A stretch of 36,153 nt of DNA from IMG/VR virus record IMGVR_UViG_3300044729_001066, positions 1-36,153 of that record. One strand, given 5' to 3'. Position 1 is the stretch's first letter. Each line of letters starts with the position of its first letter. The notes under the pieces are model-generated. The model was not told where the DNA came from. It saw only the letters and a program-made list of their open reading frames with translations, and made no database searches. The translations under genes were made by a program, and so were the position numbers. The stretch comes from a virus. This document shows, in pieces, positions 8,675-14,005 of this stretch.

Positions 8675-9230
8675 CTATTGCCTCTACGTCGATTACGTCC
8701 CGTTTTTTCCCTTTTTCAGCCAATCTTTCGAGTCTTTCTAACTTCTCAAGTAGAGATTTCTCGACTTCTTCGCTTGTTTTGTGAGCAACGGTGACTTCTG
8801 TGCGCTTTTTGAACGCATCAACACCGTCGATCTCTCCCAGCGCTTTGACTGCGGGGAGTGCAAATTTGGGATCGGGGTTAGTAGTCTGTTCTACTAACTT
8901 ATTTACGACGTAGAGTTTAAGGTCTGCGAGGTCTCGCACCACCATTTGGTCATATTGAGCGACCATTCCAGCCAAATAGGCCAGTATTTCATTTCTATAA
9001 TTAGCAAAATCTACTTTTTCATTGCTTGTCAACATCTTTTTGGCAAGCTCTCTTGCCGTGTCTTTATCTTTCTCGTCAGGCTCAATAGGCTTGCCCTGCA
9101 GATCAGATAAGAGTTTGATAGTCCTTGCGTAGACCTCTAACTCTTCTTGCTGCGTCATCTGAGGCATTGCCCCAGTCGCGTCTTTTGGTAACGCGATATC
9201 TTTATCGACATCAAGAATATATGTAGACAT
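8652..9230 (-). CDS. terS: Putative terminase small subunit, 192 aa
   Basis: Start placed at the ATG at 9228-9230 (MSTYILDVDKD); the in-frame extension upstream would translate the stem of an intrinsic terminator and is rejected. The protein is helical and acidic. Residues about 120-170 (FALPAVKALGEIDGVDAFKKR, then a Glu/Lys-rich coiled coil with LLEKLERLERL) match the arrangement I associate with small terminases in aquatic phages, which recognise DNA and oligomerise through a coiled coil. It overlaps terL by 23 bases. No Shine-Dalgarno precedes the ATG, and a -10-like box lies only seven bases upstream. The call rests mainly on synteny. Confidence 0.66.
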   Translation of the reverse strand: MSTYILDVDKDIALPKDATGAMPQMTQQEELEVYARTIKLLSDLQGKPIEPDEKDKDTARELAKKMLTSNEKVDFANYRNEILAYLAGMVAQYDQMVVRDLADLKLYVVNKLVEQTTNPDPKFALPAVKALGEIDGVDAFKKRTEVTVAHKTSEEVEKSLLEKLERLERLAEKGKKRDVIDVEAIDADTRAA

Positions 9231-9236
9231 GCGCGG

Positions 9237-9265
9237 GTTATACCACAAAAAAAGCCCCCTGTATA
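9237..9265 (-). promoter_or_regulatory. Candidate promoter for terS giving a leaderless mRNA
   Basis: On the minus strand TATACA (9260-9265) and TATAAC (9237-9242) are separated by 17 bases, and TGG precedes the -10 as an extended -10. Initiation seven bases downstream would fall on the A of the terS ATG. The -35 lies in the loop of the terminator at 9247-9276, so element and promoter overlap. Only 4 of 6 -35 bases match the consensus, so this is a candidate. Confidence 0.4.
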
Positions 9266-9276
9266 CAAAAGGGGGC
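9247..9276 (-). terminator. Intrinsic terminator just upstream of terS
   Basis: The minus-strand stem GCCCCC/GGGGGC (9271-9276 with 9254-9259, extended by one T-A pair) has a loop containing GTATAC and is followed by seven T. It would stop minus-strand transcription that enters from the control region before it reaches terS, or act as an attenuator. Confidence 0.75.
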
Positions 9277-9650
9277 AAAAGAGGAGCCCGGCATCACGGA
9301 GCCGGGGGCCGACAGGGTAGGAATCGTCGGAACCATCCTGCAAAAATATAGTACCCCAAAAGGAAACGGGACTCCAGAAAAAGACAAGGGGGCATTTCCT
9401 AGGGGAGTGAAAACCTTGACTTTGGGAAAATACGAAGGGGGTGGGGGCTCATTTTTTTAGGCTGCCGTACTTTGGCTTAACCATGCGGGTTTGCGGGCGA
9501 TTTTTTGTACTTAGTGCCGGTTTAATAAATGCGCAAAAGTTAAGTTAATTGGTAATTTTGGTGATGATTTGTGTGGATTAAGGGGTATGGGGTGCGCAGG
9601 TACCATCTACCGGCATCGGGGGGGTGGGGTACGGGTGGGGGGCGAATACC
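9277..9650. other. Divergent control region, G-rich, no gene
   Basis: I find no convincing coding sequence here. A hairpin CCCGGC/GCCGGG (9287-9306) lies behind the terS terminator. From about 9395 to 9642 the plus strand carries repeated G-runs (for example five-G runs at 9437-9441 and 9443-9447, and GGGG at 9582-9585 and 9589-9592). Leftward late and rightward early transcription diverge from this region. A TTGACT at 9415-9420 has no matching -10. Confidence 0.5.
9618..9642 (+). other. G-quadruplex-type tract
   Basis: Four runs of 7, 4, 3 and 6 G are separated by loops of 1, 3 and 1 bases, which meets the canonical G3+N1-7 rule. The tract ends eight bases before the -35 box of promoter P1. 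On the transcribed plus strand it is displaced as single-stranded DNA when the region melts, so it could affect promoter use or replication. Confidence 0.55.
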
Positions 9651-9679
9651 TTGATTTATGCCCTAGGATATTGTATAAC
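9651..9679 (+). promoter_or_regulatory. Promoter P1 (sigma70 type) for the small early genes
   Basis: TTGATT (9651-9656) and TATAAC (9674-9679) are 17 bases apart. The bases after the -10 (CATACTCATG) are nearly the same as after promoter P3. The short hairpin GCGG-TATATT-CCGC at 9689-9702 follows in the leader, just before the GGAG of the first gene. Confidence 0.75.
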
Positions 9680-9720
9680 ATACTCATGGCGGTATATTCC
9701 GCTGTTTATTGGAGAGCATC

Positions 9721-9963
9721 ATGGAGCAATTAGGTAATCTCGTAATCAGCTTAGTTCTGTTAGATCCCGCACCAAAAGGGTGTCACCCAGACGATCTCTT
9801 TTCCCGTCGTTCACGCCGTGTCAGTCTGCTTCGTATGTATCAAGTATCAAAAGAAGAAGCGCATAAGACAGCGACAATGTTCCTAGCAGATAACAGGCTA
9901 GACAACAGCGACCATTACCAGACAGAAGTAGTCTGGACTTACACCGAGAAAATTTATATGTAA
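9721..9963 (+). CDS. Small early protein, 80 aa
   Basis: Start chosen at the ATG at 9721 (MEQLGNLVISLVLL), six bases after GGAG; a TTG 12 bases upstream would destroy this spacing. The N-terminal 15 residues are hydrophobic but short, and the middle is very basic (SRRSRRVSLLRMY). The C-terminal half is mixed. It is the first gene after P1 and shares the GGAGAGCATCATG initiation cassette with the next two genes. No family recognised; early position suggests host takeover. Confidence 0.7.
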   Translation: MEQLGNLVISLVLLDPAPKGCHPDDLFSRRSRRVSLLRMYQVSKEEAHKTATMFLADNRLDNSDHYQTEVVWTYTEKIYM

Positions 9964-9969
9964 TCAACC

Positions 9970-9987
9970 GGGGGGCGAAAGCCCCCC
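9970..9987 (+). other. GNRA-capped intergenic hairpin
   Basis: A perfect 7-bp stem GGGGGGC/GCCCCCC is closed by a GAAA tetraloop. There is no T-run, so it should be an mRNA stabiliser or processing barrier and not a terminator. It lies between two small genes in a module repeated 240 bases downstream. Confidence 0.75.
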
Positions 9988-10005
9988 ATCAACTAGGAGA
10001 GCATC

Positions 10006-10203
10006 ATGCAATTAGAATTATTCCCCAATGACTTTGTAAGATTTGCTACAGAATTTCCCAGGGAAAAACTCAATATTATTCGGGAAGATAAGCCAGAGGA
10101 ATACTATCGAATAATGCAAATCAGGAATGTAATATCTAAGCATAGATATGCAGTTAGAGCATTAGATAAGCGTCTAACATGGGATTTAGAAAGACTAATG
10201 TAA
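10006..10203 (+). CDS. Small early protein, 65 aa
   Basis: Starts MQLELFPNDFVRFATEFPRE with the GGAGAGCATC initiation cassette. The protein is basic and helical, with an RNVISKHRYAVRALDKRL segment that could bind nucleic acid. It lies between two GC-rich tetraloop hairpins in the three-gene P1 transcript. I do not recognise a family. Confidence 0.7.
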   Translation: MQLELFPNDFVRFATEFPREKLNIIREDKPEEYYRIMQIRNVISKHRYAVRALDKRLTWDLERLM

Positions 10204-10209
10204 TTAACC

Positions 10210-10225
10210 GGGGGCTTCGGCCCCC
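10210..10225 (+). other. UUCG-capped intergenic hairpin
   Basis: A perfect 6-bp stem GGGGGC/GCCCCC is closed by TTCG, an exceptionally stable RNA tetraloop. No T-run follows. The flanks match those of the 9970 hairpin (TAAT-AACC before, CCAT-AACTAGGAGAGCATCATG after, with small changes), so the intergenic module has been duplicated. Confidence 0.75.
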
Positions 10226-10243
10226 ATAAACTAGGAGAGCATC

Positions 10244-10405
10244 ATGAAAATAAGTAACATCTTCCAACTACGCGACACGCTTCAGGGTTATGGTTTTTGG
10301 TACACGCTCTGGTTCCATGGCGTCAGCTTCGACACGCTGTGGTGCATATTCGTAGCGTGGCAAATGATCAGATATGACAGACGGTTAACTCAGCAGTATG
10401 AGTAA
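10244..10405 (+). CDS. Very small aromatic, possibly membrane-associated protein, 53 aa
   Basis: The open frame begins MKISNIFQLRDTLQGYGFW and ends TAA at 10403-10405. It has the same GGAGAGCATCATG start cassette as the two genes before it. It is unusually rich in Trp, Phe and Tyr; about residues 19-42 (with TLWFHGVSFDTLWCIFVAW) could insert in or lie on the membrane, and the C-terminus is basic (RYDRRLTQQ). A true terminator follows four bases after the stop. Function unknown. Confidence 0.65.
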   Translation: MKISNIFQLRDTLQGYGFWYTLWFHGVSFDTLWCIFVAWQMIRYDRRLTQQYE

Positions 10406-10408
10406 TCA

Positions 10409-10431
10409 GGGGGCTTCGGCCCCCTTTTTTT
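10409..10431 (+). terminator. Intrinsic terminator of the P1 operon
   Basis: Stem GGGGGC/GCCCCC with a TTCG loop, followed by seven T. It uses the same hairpin as 10210-10225 but with a T-run, so only this copy should terminate. Confidence 0.92.
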
Positions 10432-10441
10432 GTGCCCCCGA

Positions 10442-10518
10442 CTTTGATACCAGTTATGTTTCCGTGAGCGAGGCTGTGTGCGCTAGCGTCTTAAATAGCG
10501 TTTCACATGGGGCTGAAA
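10442..10518 (+). repeat. Intergenic cassette copy R1
   Basis: This is the first of three related spacers (with 11324-11414 and 12145-12304). It begins CTTTGATACCAGTTATGTTT, continues CCGTGAGCG and ends in TAGCG followed by the inverted repeat TTTCA-TGAAA (10501-10518). It lies between a terminator and promoter P2. Confidence 0.75.
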
Positions 10519-10521
10519 ACC

Positions 10522-10550
10522 TAGCTATCGGGCTAGCCGTATGCTATAAG
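10522..10550 (+). promoter_or_regulatory. Promoter P2
   Basis: TATAAG at 10545-10550 is preceded at 17 bases by TAGCTA, aligning with TAGACT of P3. The inverted repeat at 10501-10518 ends three bases upstream of the -35, the same geometry as P3, which suggests a regulator site. The leader contains ACCCGG/CCGGGT (10582-10599) with a short T-run just before the start codon. Confidence 0.6.
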
Positions 10551-10617
10551 ATACTCATAGCGCAAGTGTTTGTGCTATCCGACCCGGCGGTTTCCGGGTT
10601 TTTAAATGGAGCTATAT

Positions 10618-11277
10618 ATGTCAGAAAAAGACATGGTTTTCACTCCGACCCCTGTCAGCATTACCGACGGGGCTTATCAACAAGCTAAGCTACACGGCAC
10701 GACGAAATCCATCATCGCATCATTGATGGACATGATCCCCGGCTTAGGATTCAGCGACGACGCAATCAACGATGAAGTAAAGGTTGAATTGCGTAAGGGT
10801 TATGCCACTCGCTGGCATGAAGAGAATCCATCAACCTATTATGTCGCTGTTGACGGCAATTGGGTTAAATGCGAAAGCGAAGAGAAAATGCTCAGCCATA
10901 AAAAAGCTGACAAGTTTGTTCTCGATGTCCATACAGCTTTCGGATATACCCAACAAGCTTTCGGGGCTCTTAAAAACGAAGAGCCGTTAAAGCATAGCTT
11001 GATCAAAGAAACACGAGACAAGTTTAATAAATATGTCTCGAACCGGGTAGCCGATCTTAATCGTGAGGCTAAAAAGCTTTACCGGGAGCGCAACGGCATC
11101 GAAAATACCCGCTCGTCGGTTCCGTTGTTTTATGTATGGCTCACGGCTCCCGAAAAGGGGATCCTCTCTCAAATCCGACAGCGTTGCATCAATGCAAAAG
11201 CTAAGGGTGATGAGACTGCGGATCTCGCCAAGCTAGACAAGGCTCTTGCATCATTCAAGACTAGTCTAGACAAGTAG
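10618..11277 (+). CDS. Paralogue A of a duplicated early protein, 219 aa
   Basis: Start chosen at the ATG at 10618 (MSEKDMVFTPT) because GGAG lies six bases upstream; the ATG at 10606 would include that site. The protein is soluble and mostly helical. It is clearly related along its length to the next gene: both share a QAFG-LKN-(D/E)P block, a K(Y)-SNR segment, and a C-terminal CINAKAKGDETA / CKNAKARGDDTA block. It has its own promoter and terminator. No known domain recognised. High-level early expression is likely from the promoter and ribosome binding site. Confidence 0.78.
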   Translation: MSEKDMVFTPTPVSITDGAYQQAKLHGTTKSIIASLMDMIPGLGFSDDAINDEVKVELRKGYATRWHEENPSTYYVAVDGNWVKCESEEKMLSHKKADKFVLDVHTAFGYTQQAFGALKNEEPLKHSLIKETRDKFNKYVSNRVADLNREAKKLYRERNGIENTRSSVPLFYVWLTAPEKGILSQIRQRCINAKAKGDETADLAKLDKALASFKTSLDK

Positions 11278-11284
11278 CACCTGA

Positions 11285-11319
11285 CCCGACCCGGCGAAAG
11301 CCGGGCGGGTTATTTTTTT
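11285..11319 (+). terminator. Intrinsic terminator of paralogue A
   Basis: Stem CCCGGC/GCCGGG with a GAAA tetraloop, extended by CCCG/CGGG across a bulged A, then TTATTTTTTT. It is a strong intrinsic terminator starting seven bases after the stop codon. Confidence 0.92.
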
Positions 11320-11323
11320 GGCT

Positions 11324-11414
11324 CTTTGAAACCAGTTATTTTTCTGTGCGCGCGCGAGGACGGCGTGCGTGCGTGACCGCGTTCGCTATTTAGCGTTTCA
11401 CAGGGGGGTGAAAC
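11324..11414 (+). repeat. Intergenic cassette copy R2
   Basis: Begins CTTTGAAACCAGTTATTTTT and CTGTGCGCG, contains CGCTATTTAGCG, and ends in the perfect inverted repeat TTTCAC-(6)-GTGAAA (11396-11413). It lies between the paralogue A terminator and promoter P3. Confidence 0.78.
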
Positions 11415-11416
11415 CC

Positions 11417-11445
11417 TAGACTTCTCCCGTAGAATGTCGTATAAC
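11417..11445 (+). promoter_or_regulatory. Promoter P3
   Basis: TAGACT (11417-11422) and TATAAC (11440-11445) are 17 bases apart. The bases after the -10 (ATACTTATG) match P1. A leader hairpin CCGG-TATTTT-CCGG (11455-11468) precedes an AGGAGGT site. The inverted repeat at 11396-11414 abuts the -35. Confidence 0.68.
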
Positions 11446-11488
11446 ATACTTATGCCGGTATTTTCCGGTGTATTCAGGAGGTATCACA

Positions 11489-12112
11489 ATGGCAAAAACT
11501 GCCACATGGTCTAGTGATCCTAAATCACTGCAGGACGCCGCCTACCAAGCGGCGCGGTCAATCGAGGGTGTAGAGTCCTCTGCTAAGTATGTTCTAGCAC
11601 AGTGCCCTACCTTTTCTACCGAGCAACCCACTGAAGTCAAGGAGGAGTTAGACAAGGGCTGGATTCTGAGATTCTCAGAATTGAACCCCGTAAAAACTTA
11701 CTTTCTTACTTCAGACGGTAAGAATTGGGTTTTGCCTTCGGACGGAATAGTACCCGAGAAGGTGGCAAAGCGGGAGATTGGCGTTCACTTCGCCATGAGT
11801 TTTAGTTCTCAGGCGTTCGGTACCCTAAAGAATTCTGATCCTTCCCTGTATCAGATTATTCTACCGGTTCGGACTGCCTTCTCTAAATACAAGTCTAATA
11901 GACTTGGCGATCTTCTGCGCCAGATCAGGAAGATCGAACGGGAACAAGCGGGCGAAGTCCTGCGGGCACCCACGAAAAACTTCGTGGACTTCTGTGCCGA
12001 CACCCTAGGCAATCTAGTGGTGCGATGCAAGAACGCGAAGGCGCGGGGTGATGACACCGCGAACCTTGATTTGCTAGCCAAGCAGATCGCCGCCTTCAAG
12101 GCGGTCAAGTAA
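11489..12112 (+). CDS. Paralogue B of a duplicated early protein, 207 aa
   Basis: Start chosen at the ATG at 11489 (MAKTATWSSDPK), six bases after AGGAGGT. It aligns with paralogue A over its whole length (AYQ-A near the N-terminus, QAFGTLKNSDP in the middle, KNAKARGDDTANL near the end) but is diverged, so the duplication is old. It is helical, soluble and without a known domain. It is followed by an 11-bp GAAA-capped hairpin (12119-12144) that lacks an immediate T-run. Function unknown; the paired cassettes suggest high or differently timed expression. Confidence 0.78.
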   Translation: MAKTATWSSDPKSLQDAAYQAARSIEGVESSAKYVLAQCPTFSTEQPTEVKEELDKGWILRFSELNPVKTYFLTSDGKNWVLPSDGIVPEKVAKREIGVHFAMSFSSQAFGTLKNSDPSLYQIILPVRTAFSKYKSNRLGDLLRQIRKIEREQAGEVLRAPTKNFVDFCADTLGNLVVRCKNAKARGDDTANLDLLAKQIAAFKAVK

Positions 12113-12118
12113 GACCTT

Positions 12119-12144
12119 CCCTCTGAGCAGAAATGCTCAGGGGG
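12119..12144 (+). other. GAAA-capped hairpin after paralogue B
   Basis: An 11-bp stem (CCCTCTGAGCA with TGCTCAGGGGG, one G-T pair) is closed by GAAA. No T-run follows directly, so termination would be weak; a T-rich stretch lies 14 bases further inside copy R3. It may protect the 3' end or allow partial read-through into the origin-like region. Confidence 0.6.
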
Positions 12145-12304
12145 ATTGAAACCAGTTATTTTTCTGTGAGCGCGTGCATAAACGCGTTGATCAAAATTAG
12201 GGACAGAAGAGCGACGCATACTACTTGCATCGTATAGAATTACGGAATTTGATAGGGTTCCAAGCCAAGACGGCTATTTAGCGTTTCACGTTCCGGTGAA
12301 ACGC
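12145..12304 (+). repeat. Intergenic cassette copy R3, without promoter or gene
   Basis: Begins ATTGAAACCAGTTATTTTTC and TGTGAGCGCG, and ends GGCTATTTAGC plus the perfect inverted repeat GCGTTTCAC/GTGAAACGC (12281-12304). Unlike R1 and R2 it has about 70 extra bases, no promoter after the inverted repeat, and no paralogous gene behind it. One GGTTCCA of the downstream array (12256) lies inside it. Confidence 0.7.
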
Positions 12305-12320
12305 GTTTTTTGCGAAATAT

Positions 12321-12668
12321 TGGAACCGTGTAAGTGCTTGATTTGCAAGGCTTTTTTGATGTCCGGTTCCAAGGTTCCAAGGTTCCACGTTTTTAGAGAA
12401 GAGAGCACCTTGGAAAACATGAGAGCAAGAGAGTAGACCCGCACGATGTAAATTAAGCAAAGTCCACAAAAAAATTGGCAAAAGGGAAATCGTTCATTTT
12501 TCACTGGAACCTTGGAACCACACCATTTTTCTCTCTCTACTACTACTACTACTAAATATTTTATATATATAAATCAATAACTTAGCAATCATCACCCCTA
12601 TCAAAATCACGGTTCCACGGTTCCAACACACCCCTTTTTCGTCCGGAACCACTGGAACCCATGGAACC
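12321..12668. other. Iteron-like array around an AT-rich core: candidate replication origin
   Basis: Eleven copies of GGTTCCA or its complement lie here: + at 12365, 12373, 12381, 12611 and 12619; - at 12321, 12505, 12513, 12644 (CGGAACC), 12653 and 12662. Spacing within clusters is 8-9 bases. Clusters alternate as +++, --, AT-rich core, ++, ---. The core (12551-12580) has only two G/C in 30 bases, and the two inner clusters are equally distant from its centre (about 12565). A (CTA)6 tract (12537-12554) adjoins it. Repeated sites beside an easily melted core are typical of iteron origins. No convincing gene overlaps. Confidence 0.6.
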
Positions 12669-12712
12669 ACGCCCAAACCTCCAGCCTGATATAAAAAAGT
12701 CATATAAAAGCC

Positions 12713-12741
12713 TTGGTTTAAAGGGTAGTATGTGATATAAT
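12713..12741 (+). promoter_or_regulatory. Promoter P4, main early promoter
   Basis: TTGGTT (12713-12718), 17 bases, then a perfect TATAAT (12736-12741) preceded by TGA, giving an extended -10. It is the best sigma70 match seen in the window and lies directly upstream of the boxA leader and the long plus-strand operon. Confidence 0.85.
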
Positions 12742-12781
12742 ATCATTCTAGTAAGAAAATATTTAACACCTCGCGCAGTAT

Positions 12782-12833
12782 TTCACGGCGGGGTGAATCG
12801 CTCTTTAACAATCCACAGCGCGGTGGGCAACCA
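12782..12833 (+). promoter_or_regulatory. rRNA-leader-like antitermination site (hairpin plus boxA)
   Basis: A hairpin TTCAC-(6)-GTGAA (12782-12797) is followed after two bases by GCTCTTTAACAAT (12800-12812), identical to the boxA of E. coli rRNA operon leaders as I know it. GGTGGGCA follows, recalling the rrn boxC (TGTGTGGGCA). The order promoter, hairpin, boxA, G-rich box is that of rrn leaders, which recruit NusB/NusE and make RNA polymerase resistant to termination. It lies about 50 bases after the expected P4 start and precedes a 20 kb operon. Confidence 0.72.
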
Positions 12834-12867
12834 TCGCCGTAGCCGTAGGCGTAGGGGTTCATTCCCG

Positions 12868-12928
12868 TTTCACGACGGGGTGAACTGCTATTTGTTTCAT
12901 CTCTGCCTTGTGCCGAGTCGGGCAACCA
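12868..12928 (+). repeat. Second, degenerate copy of the hairpin-boxA unit
   Basis: TTTCAC-(6)-GTGAA (12868-12884) is followed by CTGCTATTTGTTTCA at the place of boxA, and by GGGCAACCA (12920-12928), which also ends the first unit (12825-12833). The boxA-like part has diverged, so it may be inactive. Confidence 0.55.
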
Positions 12929-13347
12929 CAGCAACCTGATAATTAAAAACTACAAACAGGTAGGGGTTGGAGTACCGAACCACATTGCATCTGATTCTAA
13001 ATAGTTACCGAGCAGTACCGGCTTCGATAAGGGGATGGGCGAATCGCCAAGAGAGGCGAGGCGCAACGCAGGATTGGCACTCCGCAACATTCCCGTCGCG
13101 TAACCTTTCACCTACAGGTGACTGCCAAAAAAGCAGAGCGACAAAACAGTATCTCACCCGTCCGTGAAGACGTACCTATCTTTACAGAATCCCTTAGAAC
13201 ATAACTTCGGAAGCGTAGATTTGTGTAATGTAAAACCGCGAGTTAACTAGCACACTTTCTGCGCTTCCCTTGGTGTGTTCTACACCAAACCAACCTTAAC
13301 CATCTGGGCAAGCATCCCTTACCCTAACTACCTAGGAGGTATCAAAG
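12929..13347 (+). other. Long untranslated leader of the early operon
   Basis: About 420 bases precede the first clear start codon after P4. Open frames here lack ribosome binding sites and overlap the real gene in other frames. One more TTTCACC/AGGTGA hairpin occurs at 13106-13121. I looked for a tRNA-like T-loop and acceptor pairing and found none. The leader could hold a structured regulatory RNA, but I cannot name one. Confidence 0.45.
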
Positions 13348-13530
13348 ATGAAACCGGAAAACAAAGCCGCAAGACAAGCCATGAAGAAGGCAAAAGAACC
13401 TGCACTTCACCCGTGGCAGAAAAAACAATCGGGGTTCGTGTACAGGAAAACTCCGAGAGCGTACCAATACGAGACGTTCAGCGAGGATATTTTTATCGGG
13501 TACACATATATTAAAGGAGGGTCACGCTAA
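13348..13530 (+). CDS. Small basic protein, 60 aa, first gene of the long early operon
   Basis: Starts MKPENKAARQAMKKAKEPAL eight bases after a perfect AGGAGGT. The N-terminal third is very basic (Lys/Arg) and the C-terminal half is aromatic (YQYETFSEDIFIGYTYI), which could form a small beta domain. It ends in a TAATG overlap with the next gene. Function unknown. Confidence 0.7.
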   Translation: MKPENKAARQAMKKAKEPALHPWQKKQSGFVYRKTPRAYQYETFSEDIFIGYTYIKGGSR

Positions 13531-13742
13531 TGACTCAGTGCATATTCTGCGGGGATTTTCTTGCACCCCATCGTGAAGAATATAAAACCTGCATGCCATG
13601 CCAAACCGAAGATGAAAGAGTGAATGGCATAAAGCCAAAGTTCGGGCTAGTCCCCATGCACAAGGGGCACTACTTCCCCGTCTTTCACTTCAACAAAGAA
13701 GACTTGATTGGCATAAACAACAAAGGAGGAATCGTCAAATGA
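13530..13742 (+). CDS. Small zinc-ribbon protein, 70 aa
   Basis: Two CxxC pairs (C4/C7 in CIFCG and C21/C24 in CMPC) spaced by 13 residues form a typical treble-clef or ribbon zinc site. The rest (residues 35-70) is a short beta-like segment. The start overlaps the previous stop (TAATG) and has GGAGG upstream. Such small zinc proteins often bind nucleic acid or host proteins; no specific family is recognised. It is coupled to the next gene by an ATGA overlap. Confidence 0.72.
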   Translation: MTQCIFCGDFLAPHREEYKTCMPCQTEDERVNGIKPKFGLVPMHKGHYFPVFHFNKEDLIGINNKGGIVK

Positions 13743-14005
13743 AGGTGAATCCAACAAGCCCCATCCCATACGAGATGCCCAACAGAAGTTCACCAAGGCG
13801 TGAAACGCTAAAGTTGTTTGACGCTAACGGCGAGGTGAGGGTGGGCGATGTCGTGCACTTCAACAGGAAAGCATGCAACGTCGAGCGCATAGGGGAGTTG
13901 ATAACCATAGTCACGATGGATGAGCGCAAGTACACCCTGAATGTCCTGCCCCATCAGATTAACTGTGTCTTACAGAAAGGAGATCCGAATGGAGGAGATC
14001 GCTGA
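13739..14005 (+). CDS. Unknown small protein, 88 aa
   Basis: Begins MKVNPTSPIPYEMPNRSSPR and overlaps the previous stop as ATGA, with AAAGGAGGAATC upstream. Residues 28-75 look like a small SH3-like beta barrel (EVRVGDVVHFNRKACNVERIG then VTMDERKYTLNVLPHQ). Its 5' part contains a TTCAC-(6)-GTGAA inverted repeat (13789-13804). It overlaps the next membrane-peptide gene by 17 bases. No function assigned. Confidence 0.65.
   Translation: MKVNPTSPIPYEMPNRSSPRRETLKLFDANGEVRVGDVVHFNRKACNVERIGELITIVTMDERKYTLNVLPHQINCVLQKGDPNGGDR

Noticed and set aside
8652-9278. Longer terS start at 9278
   Set aside because: The added 16 codons would be encoded by the terminator stem and T-run, and begin at a TTG without a ribosome binding site.
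9415-9420. TTGACT as a rightward promoter -35
   Set aside because: No acceptable -10 at 16-18 bases; the downstream sequence is G-rich.
11851-12219. 122-codon minus-strand open frame
   Set aside because: Antisense to paralogue B and through its 3' hairpin; composition is a mirror of the real gene and no start signal is seen.
12537-12554. (CTA)6 microsatellite as an independent feature of interest
   Set aside because: Too short to mean much alone; treated as the edge of the AT-rich origin core.
12321-12668. GGTTCCA repeats as a CRISPR array
   Set aside because: Repeats are 7-8 bases at 8-9 base spacing in both orientations, with no unique spacers and no cas1/cas2; pattern fits iterons.
12967-13167. 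66-codon plus-strand open frame in the long leader
   Set aside because: No ribosome binding site, atypical composition, and it covers a hairpin of the TTCAC family; more likely untranslated leader.
12742-13347. tRNA or tmRNA gene in the leader
   Set aside because: I looked for a GTTCRA T-loop with paired acceptor ends and found none; no CCA end either.
13275-13514. 79-codon plus-strand open frame overlapping the 60-aa gene
   Set aside because: It lacks a Shine-Dalgarno and overlaps the 13348 gene, which has a perfect AGGAGGT site and coupled neighbours.
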